Shown piece by piece: positions 55,980-63,999 of a stretch of DNA of 64,000 nucleotides. The stretch is taken from assembly GCF_900188155.1 (NCBI RefSeq), contig NZ_FZOG01000003.1, positions 434,001-498,000 of the forward strand. The letters run 5' to 3'. Source of the stretch: Pseudomonas segetis (GTDB lineage Bacteria > Pseudomonadota > Gammaproteobacteria > Pseudomonadales > Pseudomonadaceae). Both the position numbers and the translations under genes were made by a program. Each line of letters begins with the position of its first letter. The first letter of the stretch is position 1. Below the pieces are notes generated by a model. It ran no database searches and had not been told where the DNA came from. It saw nothing but the letters and a program-made list of their open reading frames with translations.

Positions 55980-56282
55980 TTACAGCTCCTTGCCTATGAT
56001 CTCGGCAAGAGCACTTATGTTTGCTTCATTGCGCTTGTAGTAGGTCCATTGCCCGATGCGACGGACTTCAACTAGGCCCACTCGTTGCAGTGTCGCCAGG
56101 TAATCGGACACCGTCGATTGCGACAGGCCGACGCCTTCTTGAATGCTGCTTACACAAACCCCGACCGCATGAACGTCCCCTTCATCTTGTGGGGGGAAGT
56201 TTTTCTCCGGATCTTTCAACCCCTTGAGGATTTCAAGACGCGTGCGGTTGGAGAGGGCTTTGAATATTTCGATCAATTCCAT
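55980..56282 (-). CDS. ArsR family transcriptional repressor
   Basis: 100 residues, compact winged helix: MELIEIFKALSNRTRLEILKGLKDPEKNF, recognition region GVGLSQSTVSDYLATLQRVGLVEVRRIGQWTYYKRNEANI. It lacks the metal-binding CxC of ArsR/SmtB metal sensors; a single Cys in VGVCVSSI before the recognition helices may sense redox or electrophiles. The start is ATG 56282, the base at which transcription is expected to begin; no ribosome site exists. Three matching operators show autoregulation and control of the MDR-ABM operon. Confidence 0.9.
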   Translation of the reverse strand: MELIEIFKALSNRTRLEILKGLKDPEKNFPPQDEGDVHAVGVCVSSIQEGVGLSQSTVSDYLATLQRVGLVEVRRIGQWTYYKRNEANISALAEIIGKEL

Positions 56283-56289
56283 GGGCTGG

Positions 56290-56317
56290 ATAATATCGAG
56301 ATTTACCGATATGTCAA
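56290..56317 (-). promoter_or_regulatory. arsR promoter, probably giving a leaderless mRNA
   Basis: On the minus strand TTGACA (56317-56312), 16-base spacer, TATTAT (56295-56290). Transcription should start about 56283, at the ATG of arsR (56282), so the transcript would lack a 5' leader. Confidence 0.75.
56293..56312. promoter_or_regulatory. ArsR operator copy 3 (arsR promoter)
   Basis: ATATCGAGATTTACCGATAT, filling the spacer between the -35 and -10 of the arsR promoter, so bound repressor would block RNA polymerase. Confidence 0.8.
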
Positions 56318-56757
56318 TGCGGTAATCAGCCGTCCGTCTGACATGCAATCCGAGAGTCGCTGCATTTAGGAGGCAGACATAGAAGCAGACCTTACAGCTG
56401 TAAGCCGCTTGTGAGGGGACGATCTGTACTCAATTCGCTCTCGTCTTTTGAGGTCCGTGCGCTGCAAGGCGTAGATACAACTGCAAGGGGCCAGAACTGG
56501 TTTACATGTCGTACCACGGGGCGTAGAGCAGTAAACAGCTGCACAAGGTGAAGAAGAGAAGCTGATGATCGAGCCACGGGACATTTTGCACACAGGCCCC
56601 CAGGGTGGTGAACGAACTGCTACGAACCACCCATGGATTTGATTCGGTGGTGCGGGCACTGCTTTTAGTGCTGGCGACATGCTACTTTCGGTCAGCGACG
56701 GACAATGTCTGCTGGCCGAAAGTGTCAGTGCTAGCGGGATAACTTCTTACGAAGTGA
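56318..56757. other. Intergenic region between arsR and leuA
   Basis: About 440 bases upstream of arsR and downstream of leuA. No gene recognised. A 13-pair inverted repeat lies at 56684-56723 (separate entry). The rest shows no other structure or recognisable element that I can support. Confidence 0.5.
56684..56723. repeat. 13-bp inverted repeat downstream of leuA
   Basis: ACTTTCGGTCAGC (56684-56696) with GCTGGCCGAAAGT (56711-56723), one G-T pair in RNA, loop of 14. It could be the leuA terminator stem (minus strand) but there is no T run. Confidence 0.6.
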
Positions 56758-58440
56758 TTAGCGGACGGCTAACTGCGCTGGGCCTCCTTCGAAGCGTGAC
56801 ACCGCAACGAGCAGTGCCTGGATTGACGCTGTCACGATGTTCGTGTGGCCACCGGCGCCGAATCGAGAGCCAGCCATGCCGGGCCAGGCCACTTCGACCA
56901 ACGCAAGGGCCTGGGCTTGCGCGCCAGCACCCAAGCTGCGTTCTTCGTAGCCGTCGACGCGGATGGGCAGGCCGAGGGCGGCCACTGCCGCGTCGATCGG
57001 ACCCTTGCCCACGCCACGCAGACTTTGTTGGTGGCCGTTGGATAGCTCGATTTCCAGTATCAGGGCCTGGCCAGCGTCGTCCTCGAACAGTTGATGGCCG
57101 ACATAGACAAGATTTCCACCCGAGCGCGCTGGTGCCAGGTAGGTGCGCTGGAAGAGTTCCCAGAGCTCGCTGCTGGCTAGTTCTGTCTCGCTGCTGTCCG
57201 CTACTTTCTGCACGATAGCGCTGAACTCCACCTGCATCCGCCGTGGCATCAGCACGTTGTGGTCTCGCTGCAGAAGGTAGGCAATGCCACCTTTGCCTGA
57301 CTGGCTGTTGACCCGCACGATACTGTCATAGGTGCGTCCGAGCTCCTTGGGGTCGATCGGCAGGTAGGGCACTTCCCAGAAACCCTTGGGGTCCTGTACG
57401 GCAAACCCCTTGGCGATGGCGTCTTGATGTGAGCCGGAGAAGGCGGTGAACACCAGGTCCCCGACATAGGGATGGCGCGGGTGGATTGGTAGTCCGGTGC
57501 AGGCCTCGGCAATTCGTGCCACTCCGGCGATATCGGAGAAGTCCAGGTGCGGGTCTATGCCTTGGGTGTAGAGGTTCAACGCCAGGGTTACCAAGTCGAG
57601 GTTGCCGCTGCGCTCGCCATTGCCGAACAGGCAGCCTTCCACGCGCTGGGCGCCTGCCAGCAGCGCCTGCTCGGCGCAGGCTACGCCAGTGCCGCGATCA
57701 TTGTGTGGGTGAACCGATAGCACCACATGCTCGCGACGTTCCAGGCGCCGGTGCATCCACTCGATCTGGTCGGCAAAGACGTTTGGCGTCGCCACTTCCA
57801 CAGTGGTTGGCAGGTTGATGATGATCGGCCGGTCGGGGCCGGCATCCCAGGTGCGGATGGCGGCGTTGCACATGCGCAGCGATACCTCCAACTCGGCCAT
57901 GCAGAAAGTTTCCGGGGAGTATTGCAGCACCCACTCGGTCTCGGGGTGCGCGGCTACCTTCTCCTTGAGCAACTGCACGTGACGCATCACCAACTGCTCG
58001 ATTTCGTCCACCGAGAGGCCGAAGACCACGCGCCGCCACACCGGGGCGATGGCGTTGTACAGGTGCACTATCACTCGCCGCGCGCCAGCTACGGCGCGCA
58101 CGGTCTCGTCGATCAGGTCGTCTCGCAGCTGGGTCATGACCATGGGTGTGACGTCATCGGGAATACCATTCTCGTCGATCAACTGACGGATGATCTTGAA
58201 GTCGGTGCTTGAGGCAGCCGGAAAGCCCATCTCGATCTCCTTGAACCCCTGGCGCACCAGCTCGTTGAACAAGCGCAGCTTGCGCTCCCGGCTCATCGGC
58301 TCGAACAGCGCCTGGTTGCCGTCGCGCAGGTCGGTGGACAACCACACCGGCGCCTGAGTTAGGCGGCGCGAAGGCCAGCGGCGGTCAGGCAGGTCTATGA
58401 CGGGGGAGGGGCGGTACCTGGTTTGTGGATTGCGGAGCAT
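56758..58440 (-). CDS. leuA: 2-isopropylmalate synthase (probable second copy)
   Basis: 560 residues; condenses acetyl-CoA and 2-oxoisovalerate, first step of leucine synthesis. HMGL-type TIM barrel with APVWLSTDLRDGNQALFEPM, metal motif LSVHPHNDRGTGVA and GNGERSGNLDLVTLALN, and a C-terminal allosteric regulatory domain ending VTASIQALLVAVSRF. It differs clearly from the housekeeping Pseudomonas LeuA as I recall it (which reads [31 protein letters not shown]), so this is probably a paralogue. It carries a leader peptide upstream and is divergent from an AraC regulator. Confidence 0.92.
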   Translation of the reverse strand: MLRNPQTRYRPSPVIDLPDRRWPSRRLTQAPVWLSTDLRDGNQALFEPMSRERKLRLFNELVRQGFKEIEMGFPAASSTDFKIIRQLIDENGIPDDVTPMVMTQLRDDLIDETVRAVAGARRVIVHLYNAIAPVWRRVVFGLSVDEIEQLVMRHVQLLKEKVAAHPETEWVLQYSPETFCMAELEVSLRMCNAAIRTWDAGPDRPIIINLPTTVEVATPNVFADQIEWMHRRLERREHVVLSVHPHNDRGTGVACAEQALLAGAQRVEGCLFGNGERSGNLDLVTLALNLYTQGIDPHLDFSDIAGVARIAEACTGLPIHPRHPYVGDLVFTAFSGSHQDAIAKGFAVQDPKGFWEVPYLPIDPKELGRTYDSIVRVNSQSGKGGIAYLLQRDHNVLMPRRMQVEFSAIVQKVADSSETELASSELWELFQRTYLAPARSGGNLVYVGHQLFEDDAGQALILEIELSNGHQQSLRGVGKGPIDAAVAALGLPIRVDGYEERSLGAGAQAQALALVEVAWPGMAGSRFGAGGHTNIVTASIQALLVAVSRFEGGPAQLAVR

Positions 58441-58474
58441 GGGCTGGGCCTCGAACGGGAAAACGGGTGGTATC

Positions 58475-58528
58475 GATCTCCCCTGTCCGCCATGGCGGTC
58501 TGCTTAAGGTCGGGATCTGGGGGAGATC
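58475..58528 (-). promoter_or_regulatory. Leader hairpins upstream of leuA
   Basis: GATCTCCCC (58475-58483 on the plus strand) is complementary to GGGGAGATC (58520-58528). Between them CCGCCATGGCGG (58487-58498) forms a small stem. A further stem, GCCGCC/GGCGGC, lies at 58536-58552. One arm of the long stem lies within the leader peptide frame, so ribosome position would affect folding. Attenuation or translation control of leuA is inferred. Confidence 0.6.
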
Positions 58529-58611
58529 GCAAGTCGCCGCCGCTCAGGCGGCAACAGACCCCGGCCGTAGCTCAGGGTTAGTAGCGTTAGTGAGGGTGGC
58601 GCAGCGTTCAT
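58504..58611 (-). CDS. Putative leuA leader peptide
   Basis: 35-residue frame starting ATG 58611, MNAAPPSLTLLTLSYGRG..., with seven Leu, four of them within six codons (CTA-ACG-CTA-CTA-ACC-CTG), including three rare CTA. GGAA is eight bases upstream, and TATACT (58644-58639, minus strand) lies just before the expected transcript start. It ends 63 bases before leuA. Typical of Leu-codon attenuator peptides; untested. Confidence 0.6.
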   Translation of the reverse strand: MNAAPPSLTLLTLSYGRGLLPPERRRLAISPRSRP

Positions 58612-58745
58612 GGCATGGTTCCGCAGAGACATGCGCCCAGTATAAGAAGCTGCAGGCCCGGATATTTACGGCAAATGGTCCATCGTTATCGCCAAATGGT
58701 CATTTCTGCGGCTAAGCTAGCCTGCCGCATGCCTTGGACTTGCCC

Positions 58746-59510
58746 ATGGTCGACCACAGTTCTCTGTTCTACGATTCCCTGGCCATGCCAGTCACCGGTG
58801 TTGCGGTAGACTACCCCAGCGGCCATCAAGTGCCTGCCCACAGCCATCCCCGCGCGCAGTTGATCTATGCCATCTCCGGGGTGCTGGTGGTGGAGACCCC
58901 AGTGGGGCGATGGGTCATACCTCCGACCCGAGGCGTCTGGTTGCAGGCTGGTGTCGAGCACTCCCTGCGCATGCGCGGCACAGCCTGCATGCGCAGCCTG
59001 TTTGTCAACCCCGAGGCCATCGAAGGGCTGCCGGTGGGCAATTGCGTGATCGATGTGTCGCCACTGCTGCGAGAACTTATCCAGGCTGCTACTCAAGTGC
59101 CAGCGCAGTACCGGGCAGAAAGCCGGGACGGTCGCTTGATGCGTTTTCTACTGGACGAACTTCGCAGCCTTCCGGTATTGCCTTTCCACTTGCCTTGGCC
59201 GAACGACGAACGCATAGCCCAGGTCTGCCGCGCCCTGGAGCAGAATCCGGCGCAGGAGGGTGGTGCCGAGTATTGGGCGGAACAACTCGCGATGAGCCCG
59301 AAAACCTTCCACCGGCATTTTCTTCGCAGCACCGGCATCACCTTCGGTCGCTGGCGCCAACAGGCGCGCCTATTGCTCTCGCTGGAGGCCCTGGCCGAGG
59401 GCCTGCCGGTGCTGCAAGTGGCCCTGCAGCATGGCTATGACAGCCAGAGTGCCTTTGCAGCAGCGTTCCGCCGACAGTTCGGCGTTCCGCCTTCGAGCTT
59501 CTACAGCTGA
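58746..59510 (+). CDS. AraC family transcriptional regulator
   Basis: 254 residues. Cupin-like N-terminal domain (PSGHQVPAHSHPRAQLIYAISGVLVVETPVGRWVIPPTRGVWLQ) and C-terminal AraC HTH (MSPKTFHRHFLRSTGITFGRWRQQARLLLSLEALAEGLPVLQVALQHGYDSQSAFAAAFRRQFGVPPSSFY). ATG 58746 (MVDHSSLFYDS) chosen. Divergent from leuA, the starts of the two transcripts being about 110 bases apart, so it may regulate leuA or only itself. Ligand unknown. Confidence 0.9.
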   Translation: MVDHSSLFYDSLAMPVTGVAVDYPSGHQVPAHSHPRAQLIYAISGVLVVETPVGRWVIPPTRGVWLQAGVEHSLRMRGTACMRSLFVNPEAIEGLPVGNCVIDVSPLLRELIQAATQVPAQYRAESRDGRLMRFLLDELRSLPVLPFHLPWPNDERIAQVCRALEQNPAQEGGAEYWAEQLAMSPKTFHRHFLRSTGITFGRWRQQARLLLSLEALAEGLPVLQVALQHGYDSQSAFAAAFRRQFGVPPSSFYS

Positions 59511-59681
59511 GCCTGGAACAGGGCTCGGAATATTGTTGGTCAAGGAGCAATTGGAGACAGGTCGGTTTTATGAAGCCAACAGCTACCCGCTGTTGGCATA
59601 TCGACAAAACAGGGGCTTGGTCGTGTCTGAAAACAGCAAGTCGGCATGCGATGACATGCCAGACTCTGGACTGCACTGGAT

Positions 59682-60566
59682 CTAACCACGTAACTCCTGA
59701 ACAAGAAAATCCAGAAACACCCGGGTTTTAAGTGGCACACGTTGCGCGCCGGGATAGACCGCATTGATGGAAATAGGAGGGGCTTGCCAGTCACACATCA
59801 CGGCTACCAGGCGACCTTCTTCAAGCGCTTTTTCCACAATGAAGGTCGGCAATAGAGCAATGCCCATTCCCGCCTCGGCCGCCTGTGCTAGAAGATCCCC
59901 GTTATTGGCATGCAAGGGGCCAGTCACCAATACGTTCTGGGTTTCTCGACCATTGCTGAGTTGCAGGCTGACACCACCTTGCAGGTAGCCGTAGTTCAGG
60001 CATTGGTGCGTGGCCAGGTCGCGCGGCACCTTGGGTATTCCATTAGCCTGCAGGTAGCAGGGGGACGCTACCAGTACGCGCGGCGCGGGTGCCAGGTGCC
60101 GAGCCACGAAAGACGAGTCTGCCAGGCTGGCGATGCGGATAGTCACATCAAAACCGCCCTTTACCGGATCGACTTGCTGGTCGCTGAACACCAGTTGCAA
60201 CTCGACCTTGGGATGCAGTTGATAAAACTTGGGAATCAACGGCCCTAGCCGACACAGGCCGAACGACATGGGCGCATTGATCCTCAGCACGCCCTGGGTT
60301 TCAGCCAGCCCGCTGCGGGCCCGTTGTTCTGCTTCCTCCAGTGAGGCGAGCAGCTCGCGGCAGGCATCGTAGTAATCACTGCCGGCCTCCGTCAGATGCA
60401 AGCTGCGAGTGGTACGCAGTAGCAGTTGCACGCCGAGTGAGGACTCCAGCGCTTGGATCTGCTTGCTGACTTTTGAGCGAGGTACCCCAAGCATTCGGGC
60501 TGCTGCCGCAAAACCGTTGGCGTTGACTGTAGCTACGAAAGTGCGCATGCAATCTATGCGGTCCAA
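59682..60566 (-). CDS. LysR family regulator (second copy of the module)
   Basis: 294 residues. HTH DCMRTFVATVNANGFAAAARMLGVPRSKVSKQIQALESSLGVQLLLRTTRSLHLTEAGSDYYDA and effector domain (GVLRINAPMSFGLCRLGPLIPKFY, DVTIRIASLADSSFVARHL). Likely start TTG 60566 (LDRIDCMRTF) with GGGGA a few bases upstream; ATG 60548 is an alternative. Divergent from a YcaC-like hydrolase, as for the LysR at 51697. Confidence 0.9.
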   Translation of the reverse strand: MDRIDCMRTFVATVNANGFAAAARMLGVPRSKVSKQIQALESSLGVQLLLRTTRSLHLTEAGSDYYDACRELLASLEEAEQRARSGLAETQGVLRINAPMSFGLCRLGPLIPKFYQLHPKVELQLVFSDQQVDPVKGGFDVTIRIASLADSSFVARHLAPAPRVLVASPCYLQANGIPKVPRDLATHQCLNYGYLQGGVSLQLSNGRETQNVLVTGPLHANNGDLLAQAAEAGMGIALLPTFIVEKALEEGRLVAVMCDWQAPPISINAVYPGAQRVPLKTRVFLDFLVQELRG

Positions 60567-60582
60567 TATTGTCCCCAATTTG

Positions 60583-60595
60583 GAATCAATGATTC
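60583..60595. promoter_or_regulatory. Candidate LysR operator
   Basis: GAATCAATGATTC, a 6-1-6 palindrome 17 bases upstream of the LysR start in the 150-base divergent region. GGGA-TTG-TCCC at about 60607 is another small dyad. Binding is inference. Confidence 0.4.
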
Positions 60596-60718
60596 TCGAT
60601 TTTATGGGATTGTCCCTTATTAAGGCGAGCCCTAAAGTGGCATCCACAGCGCCGGTACAGGCCAGCGCCAAACGACGGCACTACTAATCAGAACCACATG
60701 CCTTGGAAGGAAACGCCC

Positions 60719-61363
60719 ATGTCTAACCGCGAACTGCTCAACCCGACCAATTCTGCCCTGATCCTGATCGACCACCAGCCACAAATGGCATTTGGCGTGC
60801 AGTCCATTGACCGCCAGACCTTGAAAAACAACACGGTCGGCCTGGCCAAGGCCGCCAAAATCTTCAACGTACCTACCATTTTTACCTCGGTGGAAACGCA
60901 AAGCTTCAGTGGCTACATCTGGCCGGAGCTGCTCTCGGTATTCCCGGAGCAACAGCCGATCGAGCGCACTTCAATGAACTCCTGGGAGGACAAGAAACTG
61001 GTGGAAGCCGTCAAGGCAACCGGGCGCAAGAAGCTGATCATCGCGGCGCTCTGGACTGAAGTGTGCTTGACTTTCCCGGCGCTTGAAGCTCTGGCGGAAG
61101 GCTACGAGGTGTACATCGTGACCGATGCCTCGGGTGGCACGACCAAAGAGGCCCACGATATGTCTGTCATGCGCATGGTGCAGGCAGGCGCGATCCCTGT
61201 GACCTGGCAGCAAGTGCTGCTCGAATACCAGCGCGACTGGGCTCACAAAGATACCTATGAGGCCGTGATGGGCCTGGTGCTTGAACACAGCGGTGCATAT
61301 GGCATGGGTGTCGATTACGCCTACACCATGGTGCACAAGGCACCTCAGCGCACCGTTTCCTGA
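60719..61363 (+). CDS. YcaC-like isochorismatase-fold hydrolase (second copy)
   Basis: 214 residues. Triad D18 (LILIDHQPQ), Lys in KATGRKKLIIAAL, and C116 in TEVCLTFPALEAL. Clearly homologous along its length to the protein at 52760-53389 (shared YIVTDASG, MVQAGA and QRDW segments) but divergent, so an old duplication or separate acquisition. Start ATG 60719 (MSNRELLNPTNS) with AAGGA upstream. An exported alpha/beta hydrolase follows 83 bases later and may be cotranscribed. Confidence 0.92.
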   Translation: MSNRELLNPTNSALILIDHQPQMAFGVQSIDRQTLKNNTVGLAKAAKIFNVPTIFTSVETQSFSGYIWPELLSVFPEQQPIERTSMNSWEDKKLVEAVKATGRKKLIIAALWTEVCLTFPALEALAEGYEVYIVTDASGGTTKEAHDMSVMRMVQAGAIPVTWQQVLLEYQRDWAHKDTYEAVMGLVLEHSGAYGMGVDYAYTMVHKAPQRTVS

Positions 61364-61446
61364 TCTTTTCATTTGATGGCATCGCAACTCTTCAGACTGG
61401 TCGCGATGCCTTTTTCAGTCGAACCCTTACTTGAATGGATATAATT

Positions 61447-62463
61447 ATGAACGCCTTGAAAAATAGCCTGACCGCTTTGACACTCGCTGTTTCCCTTGGC
61501 AGCGCCTACGCTGCTGAACCTGTTGCAGAACATCATACCCAGGCATTTCTCGATGCTCTGGCCGCCGGTGGCGGAACGCCAATCGAACAGTTGAGCCCGA
61601 AGCAGGCCCGAGCCGTTCTGACTGGCGCACAGACGTCAGTAAAGGTTGATCTTTCCGGCACCGAGGTTAGCGAACGCACCATCACGGCAGATGGCAAGAC
61701 GATCAGGCTGACCATCGTGCGCCCCGAAAAACAGGCCGGCGAGCTGCCTGCTTTCATGTTCTTCCATGGCGGTGGATGGGTGCTGGGCGACTACCCGACC
61801 CATGCTCGCCTGATTCGTGATCTGGTGGTCGGCTCTGGTGCCGTAGCTGTATATGTCGACTATACGCCGTCGCCTGAGGCGAAATATCCAACCGCCATCA
61901 ACCAGGCCTACTCTGCAACGCGCTGGGTGGCGGAGAACGGCAAGGAAATCGGTGTCGATGGTAGCCGCCTGGCGGTCGCAGGCAATAGCGTTGGTGGCAA
62001 CATGGCAGCGGTTGTCAGCTTGATGGCCAAGGAGCGCAAGGCCCCCGAGTTGCGTTTTCAGCTTCTGCTCTGGCCGGTTACGGATGCCAATTTTGAAACC
62101 GCTTCGTATCGCCAGTACAGCGAGGGGCATTTCCTCACAACTGGGATGATGAAGTGGTTCTGGGATAACTACACCACTGATCCAAAGCAACGTGCCGACA
62201 TCCATGCCTCACCGCTGCGCGCGACATCAGAGCAACTCAAAGGGCTGCCGCCAGCCTTGATCCAGACTGCCGGTCTAGATGTACTGCGTGACGAAGGCGA
62301 AGCCTATGCACAAAAGCTGGATGCGGCTGGTGTCGATGTCACTGCGGTGCGCTATAACGGAATGATCCACGATTACGGGCTGCTTAACCCTCTGAGCGAT
62401 ATTCCTGAGGTCAAGGCAGCAATGCGCCAAGCTGCCGGTGAACTGAAGGCCCACCTGAACTGA
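61447..62463 (+). CDS. Exported alpha/beta hydrolase (HSL/esterase type)
   Basis: 338 residues. Signal peptide MNALKNSLTALTLAVSLGSAYA, so periplasmic or secreted. Hormone-sensitive-lipase family motifs: oxyanion HGGGWVLGDY, nucleophile elbow GNSVGGNMA (Ser), Asp in TAGLDVLRDEGEAY and His in NGMIHDYGLL. Likely an esterase for small acyl substrates; the usual GDSAGG is altered to GNSVGG. An upstream ATG at 61435 lacks a better ribosome site. An intrinsic-type terminator follows at 62534. Confidence 0.9.
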   Translation: MNALKNSLTALTLAVSLGSAYAAEPVAEHHTQAFLDALAAGGGTPIEQLSPKQARAVLTGAQTSVKVDLSGTEVSERTITADGKTIRLTIVRPEKQAGELPAFMFFHGGGWVLGDYPTHARLIRDLVVGSGAVAVYVDYTPSPEAKYPTAINQAYSATRWVAENGKEIGVDGSRLAVAGNSVGGNMAAVVSLMAKERKAPELRFQLLLWPVTDANFETASYRQYSEGHFLTTGMMKWFWDNYTTDPKQRADIHASPLRATSEQLKGLPPALIQTAGLDVLRDEGEAYAQKLDAAGVDVTAVRYNGMIHDYGLLNPLSDIPEVKAAMRQAAGELKAHLN

Positions 62464-62796
62464 CGGGCCAATGACCTCTCAGCGGTGGTGTTTCCCGCCG
62501 CTGGAAGTGGCTCATCTGCAGCGACATAAAGCCAAAGCCCGGCATTGCCGGGCTTTGTCATGCCAAGCGTTTGTCCGTCTCGTATGAGGGGCGGTTATCT
62601 CCGGGTTTGGTAATTTTTCTGTTCGCCGTAGTTATTGCCCATTAGCGACGCGCATAGATCGGTCCAGGCCTTGGTTACCGGCTTGTCGCGGACCTAGCCT
62701 GATCAGGTTTTAAGCATTCTGCTTCGCAAACCTTTGGCTGGCTACTGGCTTTAGGTTTAAAGTCAGGATTAAGGTTAATAGCTTTCTGGGTGAGAT
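62464..62796. other. Intergenic region between esterase and MerR gene
   Basis: 333 bases. Contains the terminator at 62534-62556 and, near its end, CTTTA-GGTT-TAAAG (62749-62762), a possible MerR dyad or promoter part. No gene seen. Confidence 0.45.
62534..62556 (+). terminator. Intrinsic-type terminator of the esterase gene
   Basis: AAAGCCCGGC (62534-62543), loop ATT, GCCGGGCTTT (62547-62556). Short T content follows in the stem end itself. Confidence 0.8.
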
Positions 62797-63270
62797 ATGA
62801 GAATAGGTGAACTGGCGAAAATCAGCGGCTTGGCGCCTTCACGCATTCGCTTCTACGAGGCCAGCGGCCTGATCAAGTCCGTCGAGCGCAAAGCCAATGG
62901 CTATAGGGATTACGCGCCTGATACCGAGTGGGTTTTGCAAATCATTACCGGCGCTCAGGCCGCAGGTTTTTCATTGGAAGAGATCCGGCAGTTAATGCCG
63001 ATGAATGCCAATGGCTGGCAGCACGATGAGTTGCTTGATGGGCTTAAGCAAAAGGTTGGGGAAATCGAAATCCTGCAGCAACGGCTTGCCCAGAACAAAG
63101 CCCAGCTTCTGCTGGTCATCAAGGGTATCGAGGCTAAGCCCGAGGGCATGGCCTGTGCGGACAATGCGCAGATGTTGTTGCATCGCCTGCGTGATGAAGC
63201 TGGGGCTTCAGGCCGGGGTGATGCTGTCGCTGCCAAGGGTAAATCCGCCCGCCAGGTTTCCAAGGCCTGA
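62797..63270 (+). CDS. MerR family transcriptional regulator
   Basis: 157 residues. Winged helix MRIGELAKISGLAPSRIRFYEASGLIKSVERKANGYRDY, then a coiled coil for dimerisation (LKQKVGEIEILQQRLAQNKAQLLLVIKGIE). There is no metal-binding cysteine set (only one Cys), so it is more like redox or drug-sensing MerR proteins. Convergent with the acetoacetate decarboxylase-like gene with only 15 bases between stops. Target unknown. Confidence 0.92.
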   Translation: MRIGELAKISGLAPSRIRFYEASGLIKSVERKANGYRDYAPDTEWVLQIITGAQAAGFSLEEIRQLMPMNANGWQHDELLDGLKQKVGEIEILQQRLAQNKAQLLLVIKGIEAKPEGMACADNAQMLLHRLRDEAGASGRGDAVAAKGKSARQVSKA

Positions 63271-63285
63271 CGGGCACAACAGATC

Positions 63286-63999
63286 CTAGGGCTCGCCAAC
63301 CAGGGTTGCCAGTGGTTGCGGCGCGTAGAGCGCGCTCTGGAACTCAGGTACGTATTCGTACTTCATCAGCTTGCCTAGTTTCAGGGTGCGGATGTAGTTC
63401 GACAGGCTGCCGTCGCCCAATGTAAGGGTGGCCGAATCCGCACTGCTGCTCGAGCCATGGCTAAGCTGGCGGGAAACGGCATATCCGTAGGCCAACTGGC
63501 CTTGGTGATCCAGGTTGGTGAAGCTGCTTGTGACGATATCGATATCACGCGATAGATCGTCGAGCTTCTTCGCTGTGAAGGACAGATCCACTTTTCCGGT
63601 CTGGCTGTCGGTGATGGCATAGACCACAGACTGGGCATCCTCCTTGCGCTCAATCTCGGTCAACCATTTCGGCAGGTTGTAACCGACAACGCCGCGCACC
63701 CGCGCAAGCTCTGTGTTGACCGGCAATTTGAGTACATAACCCCAGAAGTCGCCAGACATCGACTGACCGACCAGTGTCAGCGGACCCAGGTTGGAGTGGC
63801 CGGGCTTGTTGGTGATGATGGACAACGCGATTTCGTTATAGGTGTCGTTATCGCAATGTTCGTAGTGGTACGCGGTAAAGGCGATCAAGCCACGACCTGG
63901 CCAGATCTGCAGGGGTTGCACGCTGTCCAGTACTTCAGCTGGCATCAGTGCTCTAAGCCTGTCCAGATCTGCCGTATAGACAGCCGTGACGCGACTGTT
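63286..63999 (-). CDS. Acetoacetate decarboxylase-like protein, 5'-truncated
   Basis: At least 237 residues; the frame stays open to the window edge, so the start lies beyond 64000 and the ATG at 63945 is internal. Family pattern: LPLQIWPGRGLIAFTAYHY-like strand, DTYNEIALSI, YVLKLPVNTELARVRGVVGYNLPKWLTEIE, with Lys in GYNLPKWL at the position of the Schiff-base lysine of acetoacetate decarboxylase. Many members of this family act on other keto acids or hydrate ketones, so the substrate is uncertain. Confidence 0.8.
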   Translation of the reverse strand, partial: NSRVTAVYTADLDRLRALMPAEVLDSVQPLQIWPGRGLIAFTAYHYEHCDNDTYNEIALSIITNKPGHSNLGPLTLVGQSMSGDFWGYVLKLPVNTELARVRGVVGYNLPKWLTEIERKEDAQSVVYAITDSQTGKVDLSFTAKKLDDLSRDIDIVTSSFTNLDHQGQLAYGYAVSRQLSHGSSSSADSATLTLGDGSLSNYIRTLKLGKLMKYEYVPEFQSALYAPQPLATLVGEP

